A stretch of 64,000 nucleotides of DNA from Nocardia sp. alder85J. GTDB lineage: Bacteria; Actinomycetota; Actinomycetes; Mycobacteriales; Mycobacteriaceae. Positions 25,395 to 33,812 of this stretch are shown here, piece after piece. Each line of letters starts with the position of its first letter. Within the stretch, counting starts at the first letter, position 1. The notes beneath the pieces were generated by a model, which ran no database searches, was not told where the DNA came from, and saw nothing but the letters and a program-made list of their open reading frames with translations. The DNA lies in the NCBI RefSeq assembly GCF_020176955.2, contig NZ_JAIUCZ020000009.1, positions 62,001 through 126,000 on the forward strand, in the 5' to 3' direction. A program made the translations under genes and the position numbers.

Positions 25395-25655
25395 ATGAGA
25401 ACCTATGCGAGCGACAGTCGGAGGCTTCGTCCCGTGCGTCGCTCCGGAGCGGCCGGCATCGTCGGAATTCTGGTGTTGGCCTGGTTGATCATCGGTGTTG
25501 TCGCCGGTGCTCAGCGGCATTATTACACCAGTGCGCCGACCACCTGCGCGACCGCTGGGACCATTGCGGTCACGATCATCGCCGGCCCGCTCAACTACCT
25601 CGGTATGCACCCGACTGTGGGTACCTGCCACCTCAATGTGCCCCAGCCCAGCTGA
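25395..25655 (+). CDS. small membrane protein
   Basis: An 86-residue protein with a basic N-terminus, one clear helix (GIVGILVLAWLIIGVVAG, residues about 20-38) and a second moderately hydrophobic stretch TIAVTIIAGPLNYLG. Two cysteines (TTCATA and GTCHLN) lie outside the helix, possibly in the periplasm. No family is recognised. It follows the previous gene by 55 bp and precedes the DUF5994-type gene by 25 bp, so the three are probably one operon. Confidence 0.75.
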   Translation: MRTYASDSRRLRPVRRSGAAGIVGILVLAWLIIGVVAGAQRHYYTSAPTTCATAGTIAVTIIAGPLNYLGMHPTVGTCHLNVPQPS

Positions 25656-25680
25656 TCACCGGCAGAAAGAAGTAGTCGTC

Positions 25681-26223
25681 ATGACCATCGAAACGCTTCC
25701 GGCCGATACCGGCCGTGACCCCCCGTCCGCAACCGGTGCACGGGTTCGGCGCCGGTCGGGCGCACCCGGCTCGGGACATCTCGACGGTGCGTGGTGGCCT
25801 CGCAGCGACGATCTCACCGTCGAGGCCGCCGAGCTGCTCGCCTTCCTGGAGCCACAGCTCGGGACCATTCATCGGATCACCTACCATCTCCTCGAATGGT
25901 CCACCACGCCAAGGGGATTCATCACCGATGGGCGCCGGGTCCGGCTCGACGGATACCGGTTCAAACCGGCGCATACCGTCGACGTCCTCGCCGTCGGCGG
26001 GGGTCGGATGATTCTGCTGGTCGTCCCGCCGGACACCGCACGCGAGGTGGCGGAAGCCGTCATGACCGCCGCCACCTCCTCGTCGGCGGATTCGTCCACG
26101 GCCGCCGAACTGCTGGCCGCCGCCACCCGAGCGCGCAGCGACGACTCGGAAAACGCAGCCGCGCAACAGATGTGGGCCTCCGAGGGCGGCACTGTGCCCG
26201 GCGACATCCGCTCGGTCCGCTGA
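25681..26223 (+). CDS. DUF5994-family protein
   Basis: A 180-residue soluble protein with GHLDGAWWPRSDDLTVEAAE, then STTPRGFITDGRRVRLDGY and VGGGRMILLVVPPDTAREVAE. This is the pattern I associate with the actinobacterial DUF5994 family, whose function is unknown. The C-terminal 50 residues are Ala/Ser-rich and probably flexible. It converges on a second family member at 26258-26725 with a 34-bp gap. In both, the WWPRS block and the LDxY motif are kept, so they may form a pair with different regulation. Confidence 0.8.
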   Translation: MTIETLPADTGRDPPSATGARVRRRSGAPGSGHLDGAWWPRSDDLTVEAAELLAFLEPQLGTIHRITYHLLEWSTTPRGFITDGRRVRLDGYRFKPAHTVDVLAVGGGRMILLVVPPDTAREVAEAVMTAATSSSADSSTAAELLAAATRARSDDSENAAAQQMWASEGGTVPGDIRSVR

Positions 26224-26257
26224 GCGGTGCCGGGTTGCTCGGTCCGCGATTCGCGAT

Positions 26258-26725
26258 CTACTCGGTCGACCGGGTTGCGACTCGCGGTACCGGCTGGGCA
26301 ACAGGGGGCGCCGCCGGGTCGCGGGCGACCATCGTCATCAGGGCGGAGTGCGCGGTGTCGCGGTCGGTGTTCGCGGTGATCACGCGGAGCACGATGACGT
26401 GACCTGCGCTGCCGTAGACGTACATGGTGTTGCCGAGCTCGAACGAGTAGGCGTCCAGGGGGACCGTCCGGTCGCCGAGCATCAGCTGCCGGGGGACGTG
26501 TGACCAGCTCGCCCTGTCGTAGACCACACGCTGCACGGTTCCCAGCCGCACCGACAGGACCGCCAGCAGATCCGGCAGCTCGGCGGTCAGTTTGCCCGAC
26601 CGGGGCCACCATGCGCCATCGAGGTAGCCGGTGCTGTCCGCCTTCGGCTTCAGCCGCAATCGGGGAGTGCAGTCCGGTGGAACGCGATGCCGGGCCGAGC
26701 GGTGATGAATCTGTAGTGGCGCCAT
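26258..26725 (-). CDS. DUF5994-family protein
   Basis: A 155-residue paralogue of the previous gene product: LRLKPKADSTGYLDGAWWPR, VQRVVYDRASWSHVPRQLML, VPLDAYSFELGNTMYVYGSAG and a VITANTDRDTAHSALM helix. Function unknown. It is transcribed leftward from a promoter that copies the one at 24858-24900, operator included, so both DUF5994 units should respond to the same regulator. The TetR gene at 26884 is divergent from it and shares the operator region. Confidence 0.82.
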   Translation of the reverse strand: MAPLQIHHRSARHRVPPDCTPRLRLKPKADSTGYLDGAWWPRSGKLTAELPDLLAVLSVRLGTVQRVVYDRASWSHVPRQLMLGDRTVPLDAYSFELGNTMYVYGSAGHVIVLRVITANTDRDTAHSALMTMVARDPAAPPVAQPVPRVATRSTE

Positions 26726-26794
26726 CGGAATGCTCCTGTTCGGCGACGAAATCGAATCATGCTCAGCACGGCGATCCAGTGGATCCGCTCTTCC

Positions 26795-26838
26795 AGTACA
26801 CGCCTTCCCGACCCTTACGTCAACAATGTAGGTCTACA
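26795..26838 (-). promoter_or_regulatory. leftward promoter with TetR-type operator
   Basis: Read on the minus strand, TTGACG (26823-26818) and TGTACT (26800-26795) are 17 bp apart. The palindrome TGTAGGTCTACA (26827-26838) lies just upstream. Much of the block, including GTAGACCTACA, GTTGAC and GCGTGTACTG, is the same as at 24858-24901. The palindrome lies 45 bp before the TetR start and may also repress that gene. Confidence 0.75.
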
Positions 26839-26883
26839 CTATCGAAGAATTTCAGCCGTTCAGAACAGGAGGCCCTCCCCACC

Positions 26884-27618
26884 ATGGCCGAATCACCGAT
26901 CGACAGTGAATCCACGCGGCCCGCAACCGAGCCCTCGGCCGCCGGTCGCCGGCGTAGTCCGGTGACGCGCGAGGCGGTGTTGCAGGCCGCGCTCGAGATC
27001 GTCGACCGTGACGGGGTCGAGGGTATGTCGATGCGGCGGCTGGCCGATGCGGTGGGGCGCGATCCGATGGTGATCTACCGGCATGTGTCGAACAAGGCCG
27101 CGGTGCTCGACGGTGTGGCCGAGATCGTGTTCGCGCAGCTGTCGGTCGATGCCGGCGCCCCGGACTGGACATCCCAGTTGCGAGTGGTGGCGAGGGATTT
27201 CCGCCGGTTGGCGCTGACCTATCCGAAAGTGGTGCCGCTGCTGGTGACCCGGCCGTTGGCGACGCCGCTGGGACTGCGGTCGCGGGCGGTGCTGCGGCCG
27301 CTGGAAGACATGCTGGCGTTGCTGACACGTGCCGGCTTCTCCGGCGCCGACGCGCTGCACGTCTATCGAGCCTTCTTCGGATTCCTGTTCGGGCACATCC
27401 TCAACGAACTGCAGGAGATCGTGGAGAATCCCGAGGAGACCGACGGCGTGCTCCGCCTCGGGTTGTATCGACTGCCCATCAGCGAGTTCCCGTTGCTGCG
27501 CGAACTGGCGCCGGTGCTCGACGCCTACGACGGCACCGCCGAGCTCGAACGCGGGCTCGACATCCTGTTGACCGGCTTGGCCGCGAATCTGTCCAGCGAC
27601 GATCCGGGCCGCCGATGA
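26884..27618 (+). CDS. TetR-family regulator (TetR_C-type C-terminus)
   Basis: A 244-residue repressor. The DNA-binding domain covers about residues 25-85: VTREAVLQAALEIVDRDGVE, then MSMRRLADAVGRDPMVIYRHV. The longer C-terminal domain resembles that of TetR itself (VRPLEDMLALLTRAGFSG-like helices, AFFGFLFGHILNELQE). It sits between the shared operator at 26827-26838 and a third copy of the same pattern upstream of the desaturase at 27826. The likely regulon is itself, the two DUF5994 units with the small membrane proteins, and the desaturase. The ligand is unknown; fatty acyl-CoA is plausible. Confidence 0.92.
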   Translation: MAESPIDSESTRPATEPSAAGRRRSPVTREAVLQAALEIVDRDGVEGMSMRRLADAVGRDPMVIYRHVSNKAAVLDGVAEIVFAQLSVDAGAPDWTSQLRVVARDFRRLALTYPKVVPLLVTRPLATPLGLRSRAVLRPLEDMLALLTRAGFSGADALHVYRAFFGFLFGHILNELQEIVENPEETDGVLRLGLYRLPISEFPLLRELAPVLDAYDGTAELERGLDILLTGLAANLSSDDPGRR

Positions 27619-27637
27619 CCGTGCCGTACGGACTGTG

Positions 27638-27666
27638 TTAACAATGTAACACTACGTTGTAGATAT
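27638..27666 (+). promoter_or_regulatory. promoter and TetR-type operator of the desaturase
   Basis: TTAACA (27638-27643) and AGATAT (27661-27666) are 17 bp apart. The spacer carries ACAATGTAACACTACGTTGT, an imperfect palindrome containing AACAATGTAnnnnTAC as at 26823-26837. Binding there would block RNA polymerase directly. Confidence 0.7.
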
Positions 27667-27825
27667 ATCCCGTTACGGCACCTACGCTGGCGGTAACCGG
27701 TTCATGTGTCGAGCGATCGCCGATCCGGCAGGTCGCGACCGGAACGACAGCGGGCGAGGCGTCGCCATCGAGGGCGCGATCACCACTCCCCGCGGCCACC
27801 TCACAGGAACCCGAGGGCAGGAACA

Positions 27826-29079
27826 ATGGCAATCACCGACGTCGCCGTCTATGCACAGATGAGCGCGGCCGATATCGAGGCGCTGGGACGCGAACTCGAC
27901 GAGATCCGGCACGATATCGAGGACCGCCGCGGAACTCGGGACGCGGCATACATCCGCCGCACGATCGCGGCCCAGCGCGGTCTCGATGTCGCGGCACGGC
28001 TCGTGATCATGTTGAGCCGCAACAGAATCGGGATCGCCGTGGGTACGGTCGCGCTGGCCGTGGCGAAGAGCATCGAGAACATGGAGATCGGGCACAATGT
28101 CGGCCACGGCCAATGGGATTGGATGAACGATCCCGAAATCCATTCCACCACCTGGGAATGGGATATGGCAGGTTCGTCGGCACAGTGGCGCTACGCGCAC
28201 AATTATCGTCACCACGTGTTCACCAACGTGCTGGGCATGGACGACGATATCGGCTTCGGTGTGATGCGGGTGACCCGCGACCAGCGCTGGCGGCCGTACA
28301 TGCTGTTGCAGCCGTTGCAGAACATCCTGCTGGCGGCCGCTTTCGAGTGGGGAATCGCCATCCACGGCCTCGATGCCGAACGCGCCCGGGCCACGACGCG
28401 GGCCGAGAAGTTCGCGCAGGCCAGGATCCTGTCCGGGAAGATCACCCGGCAACTCGGCAAGGACTACCTGCTGTTCCCCGCGCTGAGCGGCGCACGCTGG
28501 CGGCGCACGCTGGCCGCCGTGTTCGCCGCGAACGTGCTGCGCAATGTCTGGGCCTATCTGGTGATCTTCTGCGGTCATTTCCCCGACGGCGCGGAGAAAT
28601 TCACCGCCGCGGCGATCGAACAGGAGACCCGGCCCGAATGGTATCTGCGGCAGATGCTGGGTTCGGCGAACTTCGACGCTGGACCGGTACTCGCCTTTCT
28701 GAGCGGCCATCTGAGTCATCAGATCGAGCACCATCTGTTCCCCGATCTGCCCAGTAACCGCTATCCCGAGATCGCCGTCCGGGTGCGGGCCCTCTGCGAC
28801 AAATACGATCTCCCCTACACCAGTGGCCCGCTGTTGCATCAATACCTCCTGGTCATGCGCACCATCCATAAACTCGCCCTGCCGGACCGCTTCCTCATCG
28901 CGACCTCCGACGACGCGCCGGAGACCGCCTCGGAACGAAAGTTCACCGGATCCACTGCGGTCGCCGCCGACGGCACCGGACATCCCGGGCTGCGCACGGC
29001 CCTGCGCCTGCGGCGCGGTCACCGGGCGGCCGAACGCCGTATCGATCGAGCCTCTGCCCGCCACCGCGGCGACCGGTAG
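27826..29079 (+). CDS. fatty acid desaturase (DesA3-type acyl-CoA desaturase)
   Basis: A 417-residue membrane-bound di-iron desaturase. All three histidine boxes are present: GHNVGHGQWD, AHNYRHHVFTN, and SHQIEHHLFPDLPSNRY. Hydrophobic stretches between them (IGIAVGTVALAVA, LLQPLQNILLAAAF, VWAYLVIFCGHF) fit the fold. It resembles Mycobacterium DesA3, which makes oleoyl-CoA from stearoyl-CoA with an oxidoreductase partner; no such partner is adjacent. The ATG at 27826 follows GGCAGGA. The promoter carries the TetR operator, as expected for unsaturated-lipid control. The C-terminal 60 residues are basic and disordered-looking. Confidence 0.93.
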   Translation: MAITDVAVYAQMSAADIEALGRELDEIRHDIEDRRGTRDAAYIRRTIAAQRGLDVAARLVIMLSRNRIGIAVGTVALAVAKSIENMEIGHNVGHGQWDWMNDPEIHSTTWEWDMAGSSAQWRYAHNYRHHVFTNVLGMDDDIGFGVMRVTRDQRWRPYMLLQPLQNILLAAAFEWGIAIHGLDAERARATTRAEKFAQARILSGKITRQLGKDYLLFPALSGARWRRTLAAVFAANVLRNVWAYLVIFCGHFPDGAEKFTAAAIEQETRPEWYLRQMLGSANFDAGPVLAFLSGHLSHQIEHHLFPDLPSNRYPEIAVRVRALCDKYDLPYTSGPLLHQYLLVMRTIHKLALPDRFLIATSDDAPETASERKFTGSTAVAADGTGHPGLRTALRLRRGHRAAERRIDRASARHRGDR

Positions 29080-29232
29080 CGTCACACGCGGCGCCGAGCC
29101 GAGCGACCGGGGCAGGTCACCGTGGCCCCCGCCGCTGTGCGGACCGCTGCACCGCAGGTCAACGAGCCGCCGCCACGCTGCGGCCCGACCCGTGCCGACC
29201 CGGCTGCGTAGAGTTGTGGTTCGACATATCGG

Positions 29233-30573
29233 GTGAGGCTGATCGGAGCGGTGGTGTATCCGGAGGGTGTGCGGGCCGATGGGCTCCCGGCGGTGCTGTC
29301 GGACCCGGCGCGGCTGGCGGCACTCGCGGCCAGCGGGCAGATCGGCAGCGGACCGGAGCGTGTGTTCGATGATCTGGCGCGGTTGGCGGCGTCGGTCACC
29401 GGATGCGGGATCGCCGCGATCACATTCGTGGGGGAGAGCCGCACCTATTGGAAGTCGGTACCGCATCTGCCGTTCGAGGGTTTCGAGCAGTGGCAGAACG
29501 CGGTCGGGGACAGTTTCTGTTATTTCCCCGTGGGTATGAACGGGCCCTTCGTCGTCGAGGATGCCGCGAATGATCCCCGCACGGCCGGCCATCCCGCGAT
29601 CGGGCCGTGGGGGGTGGGGGCATGGGTGGGGTTCCCGATCCAGAGTTCGGAGGGGTATCCGATCGGGAGCATGTGTGTCATCGACGCCGGGCCGCGCTCG
29701 TGGAAGGCTGAGGATCTCGACACCCTGGCGCTGTTGACACGGGCGGTGTCCAACGAGGTCAATCATCGCGTCTCGCTCGAAGCCGCCCGCGTCGCACTGA
29801 ACGTTGCCGAGGATGCGCTGGCTCAGTCCGCGGAGTTGGCCCGCAGTCTACAGGAGAGCCTGCTGCCGCCGGTACTGCGGCCGGTGCCGGGCATGGACAG
29901 TGCCGCGCGATACCTGCCGGCCTCGGGCGAGGTATCGGTGGTCGGAGATTTCTACGACCTGTTCCAGGCACGCGGACCGTGGTGGACCGCGGTGCTCGGT
30001 GATGTGTGCGGCAAGGGCACCGACGCGGCGAGGGTCACCGCGCTGGCCCGCTATACGGTACGCGCCGACGCCGGGGAACATCTGTCGCCGGCGATCGTGC
30101 TCGACCGGCTGAACACCGCGATGCTGGCCCAGCGCGCACCGCGATTCCTCACCGCGGTGCAGGCCACCTTCCGCACCAGCGACGCCGGTGTCACCGGCCG
30201 GCTGTGCCTGGCCGGACATCCACCCGCGCTGGTGCGCCGGGCCGACGGTCGCGTCCGGCCGGTCGGGACAGTCGGCACGCTGCTCGGAGTGCTCGACGAC
30301 GTCGAGCTGACCGACGTGCGATTCCGGCTCGGTCCCGGCGACCTGTTGCTGTTCTACACCGACGGCGCCTGCGAAGCGCGGGCCGACCCCGCCGGCCCGC
30401 AGCCACACAAGCCGATTTTCGATGAGAGCAACCTGGCGCGCGCCCTCGCCGACAGCCACGGCCTCGGCGCGGTCGCGACCATCGATCACATCGCCGCGAT
30501 CCTGGCCGACTACCACGGTGGTTTCGCCAGCGACGACACCGCGCTGCTCGCCATCCGCGCGCGGCCGCAGTAG
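29233..30573 (+). CDS. GAF domain-containing PP2C (SpoIIE/RsbU-type) serine phosphatase
   Basis: A 446-residue signalling protein. Residues about 35-170 form a GAF sensor (VFDDLARLAASVTGCGIAAI, GVGAWVGFPIQSSEGYPIGS). Residues about 205-440 form a PP2C-like phosphatase with the metal-binding aspartates in VVGDFYDLF and GDVCGKGTDAARV, and the terminal GGFASDDTALL. Such RsbU-type enzymes dephosphorylate anti-sigma-factor antagonists in partner-switching stress pathways; no partner kinase or antagonist gene is next to it. The start is GTG at 29233. It may be expressed with the desaturase 153 bp upstream or alone. Confidence 0.92.
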   Translation: MRLIGAVVYPEGVRADGLPAVLSDPARLAALAASGQIGSGPERVFDDLARLAASVTGCGIAAITFVGESRTYWKSVPHLPFEGFEQWQNAVGDSFCYFPVGMNGPFVVEDAANDPRTAGHPAIGPWGVGAWVGFPIQSSEGYPIGSMCVIDAGPRSWKAEDLDTLALLTRAVSNEVNHRVSLEAARVALNVAEDALAQSAELARSLQESLLPPVLRPVPGMDSAARYLPASGEVSVVGDFYDLFQARGPWWTAVLGDVCGKGTDAARVTALARYTVRADAGEHLSPAIVLDRLNTAMLAQRAPRFLTAVQATFRTSDAGVTGRLCLAGHPPALVRRADGRVRPVGTVGTLLGVLDDVELTDVRFRLGPGDLLLFYTDGACEARADPAGPQPHKPIFDESNLARALADSHGLGAVATIDHIAAILADYHGGFASDDTALLAIRARPQ

Positions 30574-30619
30574 GCCGGAACGGGAGATCCTGTTCTGCCG
30601 CCCCGTCAGCGCGTGCGGA

Positions 30620-30715
30620 TCAAGATTTCTTGCTGGGAACGACGACGACCACGATCAGGGTGAGGATGCCGAAGTGCCACCACAGGTCGTCGAAATCGGT
30701 TGCCGGACTGTGGAT
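30620..30715 (-). other. possible short hydrophobic peptide, start unclear
   Basis: Directly downstream of the MarR gene, one frame reads DFDDLWWHFGILTLIVVVVV followed by PSKKS and a TGA. That looks like a designed single membrane helix rather than random sequence. There is no ATG, GTG or TTG at a suitable place, so the true start or a link to the MarR reading frame is unknown. Confidence 0.35.
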
Positions 30716-30722
30716 GTCCGGT

Positions 30723-31157
30723 TCACGGGCCGTCGCTTCCCGCGGGTAACAGCAGGTCGGCGAGTTCGTCCAGGAGGGCGAGAACCCGGTCGGCTGTACC
30801 CGGGTCGGCGAGCGTTTCGGTGAACACTTCCCGAGGTACGCGGTGCCGCCGATCGATGGCGCGTTGCAGCGTCGGGGTCGCGCGGACCAGGGTGCGGCGC
30901 CGGTCTGCGGCATCGGGGAGGGTGCTGAGCAGGCCCTGGTCCGCCAATCGGGCGACTCGCGCGGAGACGTGTCCCTGCGAGAAGCCAGTGCGTTCGACGA
31001 TATTGCTGATCGTGCTGTCCGGGTGCAGCAGTACGTCTTCCAGCAACAGGCCCTCGGTGGACGCGCCGATCGCCCGCTCGTCGGCGTCGAGCTTGACGTG
31101 CTGCCGGGACAGCTCGATGAGCCGCTTCCCGAGGCGATGCAATCGCTGCGCATCCAT
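30723..31157 (-). CDS. MarR-family regulator
   Basis: A 144-residue winged-helix protein: LLLEDVLLHPDSTISNIVER, TGFSQGHVSARVARLADQGL, and the wing DAADRRRTLVRATP, with helices for dimer formation at both ends. The protein length is normal. A perfect 14-bp inverted repeat lies 15 bp upstream of its start and is very likely its own operator. The lipoprotein gene at 31602-33527 carries a related CGATACATT sequence in its upstream region and may be a second target. Confidence 0.9.
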   Translation of the reverse strand: MDAQRLHRLGKRLIELSRQHVKLDADERAIGASTEGLLLEDVLLHPDSTISNIVERTGFSQGHVSARVARLADQGLLSTLPDAADRRRTLVRATPTLQRAIDRRHRVPREVFTETLADPGTADRVLALLDELADLLLPAGSDGP

Positions 31158-31172
31158 CTCCGAAGATTACAT

Positions 31173-31208
31173 CGCCTGCGATACATTCTCGGCGATGTAT
31201 CGCAGGCG
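31173..31208. promoter_or_regulatory. 14-bp perfect inverted repeat, MarR operator
   Basis: The arms CGCCTGCGATACAT (31173-31186) and its exact complement (31195-31208) flank an 8-base spacer. It lies between the MarR start and the kinase fragment, and would allow two dimers or one large site for autoregulation. Confidence 0.8.
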
Positions 31209-31225
31209 GCGATGCTGTCGGTACG

Positions 31226-31594
31226 TCACCGAGGGCCGCACGGTCGGCTGTCCAGGGTGGCGATCGCGTCGGCGGTGTTCAGGTCGGTGTAGGCGGCCGA
31301 ATAGCGTTGGGCCAGGGCGATGTCGGGGCGTTGCCGGAGTTCTCCGGCGCTGGCGGTGGCCGGCCAGCTGGTGAGCCCGTGGGTGACCGATGCGCGGTAG
31401 CGCAGCCAGATCTCGTCCGTCGTCGGCAGTTCATCGGCGGGCAGTTCCAGCGCGTCGCGATAGTGCGCGAGCAGTTCGCGCTCGCCGGCGGGGCGGTCGT
31501 CGGTGGTCAGCGCGCCTTGCAGGAAGTCTCCCATGTCCGGTGACCAGTTGCCGCGGCGGCCGACCTGCCAGTCGAGCCGGCCGCTGATCACCAC
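31226..31594 (-). pseudogene. C-terminal fragment of an APH/EcKL-like kinase
   Basis: About 120 residues matching only the end of a phosphotransferase-family protein: GRLDWQVGRRGNWSPDMGDF, GALTTDDRPAGERELLAHY and TDEIWLRYRASVTHGL. The catalytic loop and N-terminal lobe, roughly 230 residues, are absent. The truncated edge at 31594 lies 7 bp from the stop of the lipoprotein gene, so an insertion or deletion placed the two together. Confidence 0.75.
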
Positions 31595-31601
31595 CTCGCG
31601 T

Positions 31602-33527
31602 TCAGTCCCCGTTCCCGGGCTGGGTGTACGCGTGGCCGTCGACGGTGGTGGTCAGCGTGCCGGTGGCCTGGAAATTGTTCTGTAGCACTTGCGGTTTCAT
31701 CGTGAAGCCGCCGGGCTCGCTCGTGGTCTTCGTCCCGGTCCGCCGGCCCGACAGGGTGAGGTGCTCGTGCAGGTTCACGCTGTGGTCGGGGAGTATCGCC
31801 GCGCTCTCGGTGCCGTCGACGGTGTGGTCGCCGTCGTCGCTGAAAGCGGTGTAGGTCACCGTGATCGAGGTGAGCGGCGTACCGGCCAGTTCGACGCGGG
31901 CAGTGCCGTGCCGCGCACCGGTCAGCGTATAGCTGCCCGCCGCAAGAAGATTCGGCGTCGGCAGCGCCACGCCGGGGGTGTACGGCGTGCCCCACGGCAC
32001 GGCGTCCGGAATCGGCGGGATCACCGGGACCGGTTGCGGTGCCAGATCCGGGAAGCGGGCGATCATGACGCGGCTGTGCCGCCCGCCGGGTTCGGCGGAG
32101 GCCGGGCAGGGCAGGGGATTGCCGCCACCGCAGGCCGGTGTGACGACCTGGTTCTCGGCGTAGACCACACCGGTGCTGTCCGCCAGCCACGCGGGGTCGG
32201 CGGCGGCGTTCCAGTTCGGATCACCGCCGGCGTTGATCTGCTGGCTGCGGTCCGCGGCCGCGTTCACGAGGTACGGTGCGAAGAACCGGCGCTGACCGTT
32301 GTTGCGGATGCTGGAGACGTACCCGGTGGTGAACAGGTCGGTGATCGGCGGAATGCCGCGCAGGCCGGAGATGAAGTCCAGCCGCCCGGACCCCAGAACC
32401 TGTTCCGCCAGTGTCCATCTGCCGTCGGGGGAGGCCGACATCGGGTCGCTGTACTCGGCGTGGTCGGTCAGCGGCCGGGACTGTCCGGTGCGGTTGTCGG
32501 TGGCCCACAGGTCGACGCTGCCGGAATCGTGCGGGGTCAGGCCGACCGCGGCGCGGCCGTCGGCGGTCCAGCCCCGGAACTCGCCGATGATGCCGGCCGG
32601 GTTGATCTTCAGCGCGTCGCCGTCGGTCACCCAGTACTGGTATTGCGGGGCCGGGTTGTACAGGGTGGTCACGTTCGTCAGGTCGTAGCGGGGGACCAGC
32701 GGGCTGCCGGTGGCCGGATGCGGGTCGAACTCCAGTGTGCCCATGAATCCGTACTGGATGGTGGCCGAGGGGCTCAGGTCGCCGGTGAATCCCGGGAAGT
32801 AGTTCCAGCCCAGGTGGGTGTCGTCGGGATTGAGCCGCGGTTCGCGGTAGGCGCCGCCGTCGCCGGACCCGTCGGGGGTGACGTTCCAGCGGATCGGATA
32901 GATGTGGATCCGGTCCGGGGTACACCGATCGTCGCTCACCTCGAACTCGCCGCAATCGAGGATGCTGTGCCCGAGGAAGACCCGCTTCCCGTCGCGGAAG
33001 CCGCGGATGGGGTAGGTGAACTGTGCGGCGTCGACCCCTTGCGCGTTGGCCGCGGGCACACACGACAGGCATTTCCACGCGTCGCCGCCGGCGAAGGCGC
33101 CGCCGTCGGTCCGGACCAGCAGCACCTGCGGCCCGGAGTAGACCGCGGCCGGGTCCGGCGCGGCCGGCGCACCGGCGAACCGCACGCCCACCAGGGTGTA
33201 CCTGCTGTCGGGGAAGAATCCGGTCGCGCCCAGCCCGCCCCACTGCGCCGTCACGCAGCCGGTCCGATGCGGATTGACCGCCTCGGTACAGGATCCGGCC
33301 GCGTCGGTCGGAGCGGTCGGCGGCACCGGCAACTCGCTGATCGCGACCCGCTCGTGCAGCTGCCGATCGGGCGGCACACCCAGTGTCGTGGCGGTGGCGG
33401 CGGGTGCCGGTGGCGGGGACGTACTTCCGCAGGCCGCGGCCAGGCCGCTCATCGTCACCGCGGCGATCACCATCGCGAGGGTCCGGCGGAGCCGCCCTCG
33501 CTGTCGGCCTTCAGCTGTTGTCAACAC
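31602..33527 (-). CDS. secreted lipoprotein with beta-propeller-like repeats
   Basis: A 641-residue exported protein. The N-terminus is a signal peptide with basic start and hydrophobic core (TLAMVIAAVTMSGLAAAC), and the lipobox Cys33 fits the Gram-positive lipoprotein pattern. The mature part contains repeated strand-turn motifs such as PDGRWTLAEQ and GWTADGRAAVGL, reminiscent of TolB/WD40-like propellers, and several Cys pairs (LSCVPA, DRCTPD). The C-terminal 90 residues look like an Ig-like sandwich. Function unknown. Start is GTG behind GGAGGAG. The half-operator of the MarR type lies upstream at 33604-33622. Confidence 0.82.
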   Translation of the reverse strand: MLTTAEGRQRGRLRRTLAMVIAAVTMSGLAAACGSTSPPPAPAATATTLGVPPDRQLHERVAISELPVPPTAPTDAAGSCTEAVNPHRTGCVTAQWGGLGATGFFPDSRYTLVGVRFAGAPAAPDPAAVYSGPQVLLVRTDGGAFAGGDAWKCLSCVPAANAQGVDAAQFTYPIRGFRDGKRVFLGHSILDCGEFEVSDDRCTPDRIHIYPIRWNVTPDGSGDGGAYREPRLNPDDTHLGWNYFPGFTGDLSPSATIQYGFMGTLEFDPHPATGSPLVPRYDLTNVTTLYNPAPQYQYWVTDGDALKINPAGIIGEFRGWTADGRAAVGLTPHDSGSVDLWATDNRTGQSRPLTDHAEYSDPMSASPDGRWTLAEQVLGSGRLDFISGLRGIPPITDLFTTGYVSSIRNNGQRRFFAPYLVNAAADRSQQINAGGDPNWNAAADPAWLADSTGVVYAENQVVTPACGGGNPLPCPASAEPGGRHSRVMIARFPDLAPQPVPVIPPIPDAVPWGTPYTPGVALPTPNLLAAGSYTLTGARHGTARVELAGTPLTSITVTYTAFSDDGDHTVDGTESAAILPDHSVNLHEHLTLSGRRTGTKTTSEPGGFTMKPQVLQNNFQATGTLTTTVDGHAYTQPGNGD

Positions 33528-33603
33528 GACTCCTCCGCGGCGGCGTCACGCCGGGCAGGCCGGAACTGTTGTTCCGATGCGAACTCTCCCGGCTCGACGA
33601 ATA

Positions 33604-33622
33604 ATACATCGCTAACGATACA
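33604..33622. promoter_or_regulatory. MarR-like half-site repeat upstream of the lipoprotein gene
   Basis: The sequence contains ATACAT twice in direct orientation, the second within CGATACATT, which is also part of the MarR operator at 31173-31208. It lies about 80-95 bp upstream of the lipoprotein start. A shared regulator is possible but unproven. Confidence 0.4.
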
Positions 33623-33812
33623 TTTCTGGCCGTCGTCCTGAAGGCGGCCCCGGACACCCCGCTGGTCACCCTCGCGCTGGGGGAGTTGATCGACCCCGGT
33701 GCCGAGGCGGAATCTCGGCAGCCTGTCGCGCATCACAATCTCGAATGTGGTTGCGTCACAAAATGCTCGAGATCCCCGATCGGGGCGGAGCGCGCCGTGC
33801 CATAGTCCGCGC

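Noticed and set aside
31689..33641. A 650-codon plus-strand frame opposite the lipoprotein gene
   Set aside because: It is antisense to a gene with clear signal peptide and lipobox and has random composition.
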